A DNA stretch of 64,000 nt from Thermotoga maritima MSB8 (lineage in GTDB: Bacteria > Thermotogota > Thermotogae > Thermotogales > Thermotogaceae). Where the stretch lies: contig NC_000853.1 of assembly GCF_000008545.1 (NCBI RefSeq), positions 324,465 to 388,464 on the forward strand, given 5' to 3'. Positions 61,624-64,000 of the stretch are shown piece by piece. Within the stretch, counting starts at the first letter, position 1; the number at the start of each line of letters is the position of its first letter. The position numbers were made by a program, and so were the translations under genes. Under the pieces are notes generated by a model that was not told the origin of the DNA, ran no database searches, and was given only the letters and a program-made list of their open reading frames with translations.

Positions 61624-61660
61624 AATTCACATACCGAACTAATTGCTGGAGGGTTGAAGG

Positions 61661-62770
61661 ATGCTCTTTCTCACCAACGTTCTTCGCTCTATGGGCACCA
61701 TGAGTTTCAATCTTCTGATACAGCTTCGCATGAAAGAAATAGGAGCAACTCTCTTTCTGATAGGGCTCCTTTCCAGTTTACAAGGGGCAATGAACACCTT
61801 TTCTAACGTTTTCTGGGGAAGAATTTCGGACAAAATCGGGAAAAGAAAGGTATTCATCATATTGAGCCTCGTTCTAGCATCTGCTTTTTATCCTCTGTAC
61901 GCGGTCATAGACGTTCCTTCTGCCATTCTGATCGTTTCCATGATCATAGCGTTCTTCAACGGAATGTATCCTCCCGCTGCCATGGCGCTCAGCAGCACTG
62001 CGAAGAAAATGTCGCTTGGATTTTCACTTTACAACTCCTCGAATTCACTTGGGATGCTTCTGAGCAGGATTTCCATAGGTTTTCTGCTGATGTTCATGGA
62101 CCTGAAACTCGCTTTTGTTTTCTTTTCGATAGTCGTGGCAGTATCCGTGATTCCTGCTCTCGGGTTGAAAGAAGAGAAGATCCAAAAGAAGAAAGAGGAA
62201 GACTTTCATTTTGGAAGGAAGGTAATGGAGCATGGAATCTGGGCACTGTACCTGGGGAGTCTCTTGAGGCAGATGGGAACTTCCGGTTCCATGTCACTGA
62301 TCGCTGTCTATCTAAACGAAAGATTTCATTATAGTGCTTCGACGATAGGCTTTATCACGGCTGTGAATCCACTAGTTCAAATACCATCCCATTTTTTGTT
62401 CGGGAAGATGGTAGAAAAGGTCGATCCGAAATTCATAAGTGTTCTGGGCATTTTCATGTCTTCACTGGTTCCCTTTCTCATGATGATACCTGAGAACTGG
62501 GCACCAGTGCTGGCTTATGCCTTTTTGGGAGCGAGTTTTGGAGCTTTCATCAACGGATCGAACAATTTTCTTGGAAGAAGATTCCACTACCTTCAGAGGG
62601 GAAGAGCACTTGGTCTTTTGAGCTCTGCCAGATTTCTTGGAGCAACCATCGGACCTTTCCTGGCGGGATTGCTCGCAGAAAAGTCTTACTCTCTTATGTT
62701 TTCGACACTGGGTCTTGCTGTGCTTTCAGGAGGAATAGTGGTTCTTCTGTTCACAAAAGGCGGGGATTGA
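61661..62770 (+). CDS. MFS transporter
   Basis: A 369-residue major facilitator of about eleven or twelve helices. The cytoplasmic motif A variant is WGRISDKIGKRK and a similar loop FGKMVEKVDPK lies in the second half. It is shorter than most MFS proteins; the first helix is short. Substrate unknown; possibly a drug or sugar exporter. ATG follows GGAGGGTTGAAGG. Confidence 0.82.
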   Translation: MLFLTNVLRSMGTMSFNLLIQLRMKEIGATLFLIGLLSSLQGAMNTFSNVFWGRISDKIGKRKVFIILSLVLASAFYPLYAVIDVPSAILIVSMIIAFFNGMYPPAAMALSSTAKKMSLGFSLYNSSNSLGMLLSRISIGFLLMFMDLKLAFVFFSIVVAVSVIPALGLKEEKIQKKKEEDFHFGRKVMEHGIWALYLGSLLRQMGTSGSMSLIAVYLNERFHYSASTIGFITAVNPLVQIPSHFLFGKMVEKVDPKFISVLGIFMSSLVPFLMMIPENWAPVLAYAFLGASFGAFINGSNNFLGRRFHYLQRGRALGLLSSARFLGATIGPFLAGLLAEKSYSLMFSTLGLAVLSGGIVVLLFTKGGD

Positions 62771-62780
62771 TTCCCCGCCT
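62755..62780 (-). terminator. terminator of the KaiC operon
   Basis: AGGCGGGG-ATTGATT-CCCCGCCT; on the minus strand the stem is followed by TTTTGTG. The MFS stop codon lies in the loop. Confidence 0.7.
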
Positions 62781-63223
62781 CACAGTTTCTGAATCACACT
62801 TTCAAGTTTCTGTTTGATCTCCTCGAGTTCTTTTTTGACTTCCTGGAGCTTTTCGTCACTACCAGTAGTAGTAGTGACTACCTTGATACCCTCACCTATC
62901 AATCCTTCCACACTCAACTTTCCTTCCTTCAGAAGTTCATAAGTTTCGTTCACCAGCTTTCCGGCTTTGGTTTCTCCCTTGACGTGTTCTCTGATTGTTG
63001 CTTCTGTCCTTCCAAGTTCCTCTGCTATTTCGGAAGCTGTCATTCCTGCCTTTGCCCTTGCAAGGGCACCGGCTGCCACCGCCAGGCTGTCAACCCAGGT
63101 GAGCCTCTCAGCAGAATTTCTGATCTCCTCGAGCACTTCCTTTCTGAAAAGTGTACCAACGAGCAAAGCGGTCTCGAGCTGGTGAATCTCCTCTTTGGTC
63201 ACGGGATTGAAGTTGAGTTTCAT
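62780..63223 (-). CDS. KaiC-neighbour regulatory protein (TIGR03879-like)
   Basis: 147 residues: a helical N-terminal domain, then an HTH-like segment [20 protein letters not shown] (60-79), and a C-terminal coiled coil ([20 protein letters not shown]). It resembles the 'probable regulatory' family regularly found beside KaiC-like ATPases in archaea and Thermotogales. ATG overlaps the KaiC stop by 4 bp, so the two are made together. A DNA-binding partner controlled by the ATPase is likely but inferred. Confidence 0.75.
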   Translation of the reverse strand: MKLNFNPVTKEEIHQLETALLVGTLFRKEVLEEIRNSAERLTWVDSLAVAAGALARAKAGMTASEIAEELGRTEATIREHVKGETKAGKLVNETYELLKEGKLSVEGLIGEGIKVVTTTTGSDEKLQEVKKELEEIKQKLESVIQKL

Positions 63224-63948
63224 CTTCCTTCACCCCCCTCCGAAGGATATATGACGATTCCTTTATCGGTTATTTCGAACGGATGCCTCCTCATCGAGTG
63301 GGATGTTCCTCTCATCTTCCAGACGATCAGGCTTCTTTTGAGTTCTCCATCGATTTCGTCAAGGTCCAGCCTGATGATACCGTCCACTCCGTGTTCGACA
63401 CCAGGACCTCCGAATCCCTTCTCAGTGACTGACACCTGACTCACAAAGAGCGATGTACATCCAAGGCCTGAGAGTATTCTCTTGAGCTGGAAGATAATAC
63501 TTCTTGCCATTGCAGGTTTCGTGATATAGAGAGTGGTTACAGAATCGATCACAACTCTTTTTGCCTGTGTTTCTCTCACCGCTCTCTTCAGCACTTCGGC
63601 GAGTTCTCTGACATCGTCTATGTCTCTTACGACGTATTTTTCTTTCTCGGCATATTCACCGATTCCACCTGTGAACGCGTCCACTATGGCAAACTTTCCT
63701 TCCTTCTCAAAAGGATCAACGTTCCAGCCGAAAACTTCCATGTTTTTCTTCACCTGAACAGGATGTTCCTCGAGTGCAACATAGATGCCGGGTTCTCCCA
63801 TCTGAAGACCGTTCCATATGAACTGCTGGGAGAAGATTGTCTTTCCGGTACCGGGTCCTCCAGAGATGAGCACGATGTTTCTCTCAGGAATTCCGCCGTG
63901 AAGAATTTCATCCATCCCCGGGATTCCCGTCTTGACCCTCTTGATCAT
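63220..63948 (-). CDS. single-domain KaiC-like ATPase (Ph0284 family)
   Basis: 242 residues, one RecA/KaiC domain: [20 protein letters not shown] entry motif, Walker A GGPGTGKT (30-37), the catalytic Glu pair ALEEHP (Glu60, Glu61), Walker B VVIDS (Asp135), and [16 protein letters not shown]. Cyanobacterial KaiC has two such domains; single-domain forms are common in archaea. ATG 63948 follows GGGGGGTGG. Sensory or regulatory role inferred. Upstream DNA to the window end holds only AT-rich leader sequence. Confidence 0.85.
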   Translation of the reverse strand: MIKRVKTGIPGMDEILHGGIPERNIVLISGGPGTGKTIFSQQFIWNGLQMGEPGIYVALEEHPVQVKKNMEVFGWNVDPFEKEGKFAIVDAFTGGIGEYAEKEKYVVRDIDDVRELAEVLKRAVRETQAKRVVIDSVTTLYITKPAMARSIIFQLKRILSGLGCTSLFVSQVSVTEKGFGGPGVEHGVDGIIRLDLDEIDGELKRSLIVWKMRGTSHSMRRHPFEITDKGIVIYPSEGGEGR

Positions 63949-64000
63949 CTTTCCACCCCCCATAATTATCTTAGCAATCATTTTTTTCTTTTGATAAACC

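Overview
The window looks like chromosome of a hyperthermophilic Thermotoga very close to T. maritima. Many products match T. maritima proteins I know in length and catalytic residue number: the GH29 alpha-L-fucosidase (Asp224/Glu266), EstD (Ser243), the 441-residue 4-alpha-glucanotransferase (Asp186/Glu216/Asp278), the 338-residue DAHP synthase (Cys102) and a 726-residue CopA (Asp445). Genes are packed with 4-bp stop/start overlaps, strong GGAGGTG-type ribosome sites, frequent GTG/TTG starts, and GC-rich hairpin terminators between convergent genes. Organism identity comes from recall and reading, not from a database search.

Layout. 1-11.1 kb is a xyloglucan and galactoside block: GH74 endoxyloglucanase (5' end cut by the window), GH29 fucosidase, fucose-isomerase-like protein, GH31 alpha-xylosidase, an orphan oligosaccharide-binding protein and a GH42 beta-galactosidase. 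11.2-13.7 kb holds a membrane protein and an oxidoreductase/aldo-keto reductase pair whose promoter carries nearly the same 14-bp palindrome as the alpha-xylosidase promoter. 13.7-17.8 kb is a copper/heavy-metal operon (SHOCT, AhpD-like, CopA, methyltransferase, ScdA_N-like, CopZ) with a divergent YHS protein. 17.7-23.9 kb is a ThuA-like protein, a TRAP transporter with a frameshifted dctQ, an SDR, an RpiR regulator and a 2-hydroxyacid dehydrogenase. tRNA-Thr(GGT) and a convergent restriction-modification pair follow. 25.6-33.6 kb is one long leftward operon: ygiQ, estD, pyrC-K-D-F-E, an amidohydrolase and, at its tail, the endonuclease gene.

33.6-34.0 kb holds a tandem pair of related micro-ORFs (28 and 24 codons), each with a perfect ribosome site and similar upstream DNA, followed by a terminator. 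34.1-36.5 kb has a DUF2089 gene with an operator-like dyad, a frameshifted bactofilin-like gene, a 58-residue membrane protein and an MFS exporter. 36.4-43.5 kb is the aromatic amino acid operon aroF-tyrA-aroA-aroE-aroC-aroKB-aroQ. It is preceded by a leader peptide with consecutive Tyr-Tyr-Tyr-Phe-Trp-Phe codons and a five-segment switch of mutually exclusive hairpins ending in a terminator.

43.5-45.4 kb has a LysE-type exporter, an AT-rich gap and a CRISPR array with no cas genes nearby. 45.4-50.5 kb is a leftward MacAB-type efflux operon with two TolC-like genes. 50.7-53.1 kb is threonine dehydratase, a small membrane protein and a lipid-kinase-like protein. The rest carries a glycosyltransferase, MazG-like protein, endonuclease IV, RqcH, MgtA, M18 aminopeptidase, endonuclease III, an AIM24 protein, an MFS transporter and an archaeal-style KaiC pair. 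The most interesting items are the aromatic attenuator, the twin micro-ORF unit, the shared sugar operator, the terminator-like hairpin inside pyrC and the placement of the restriction genes.
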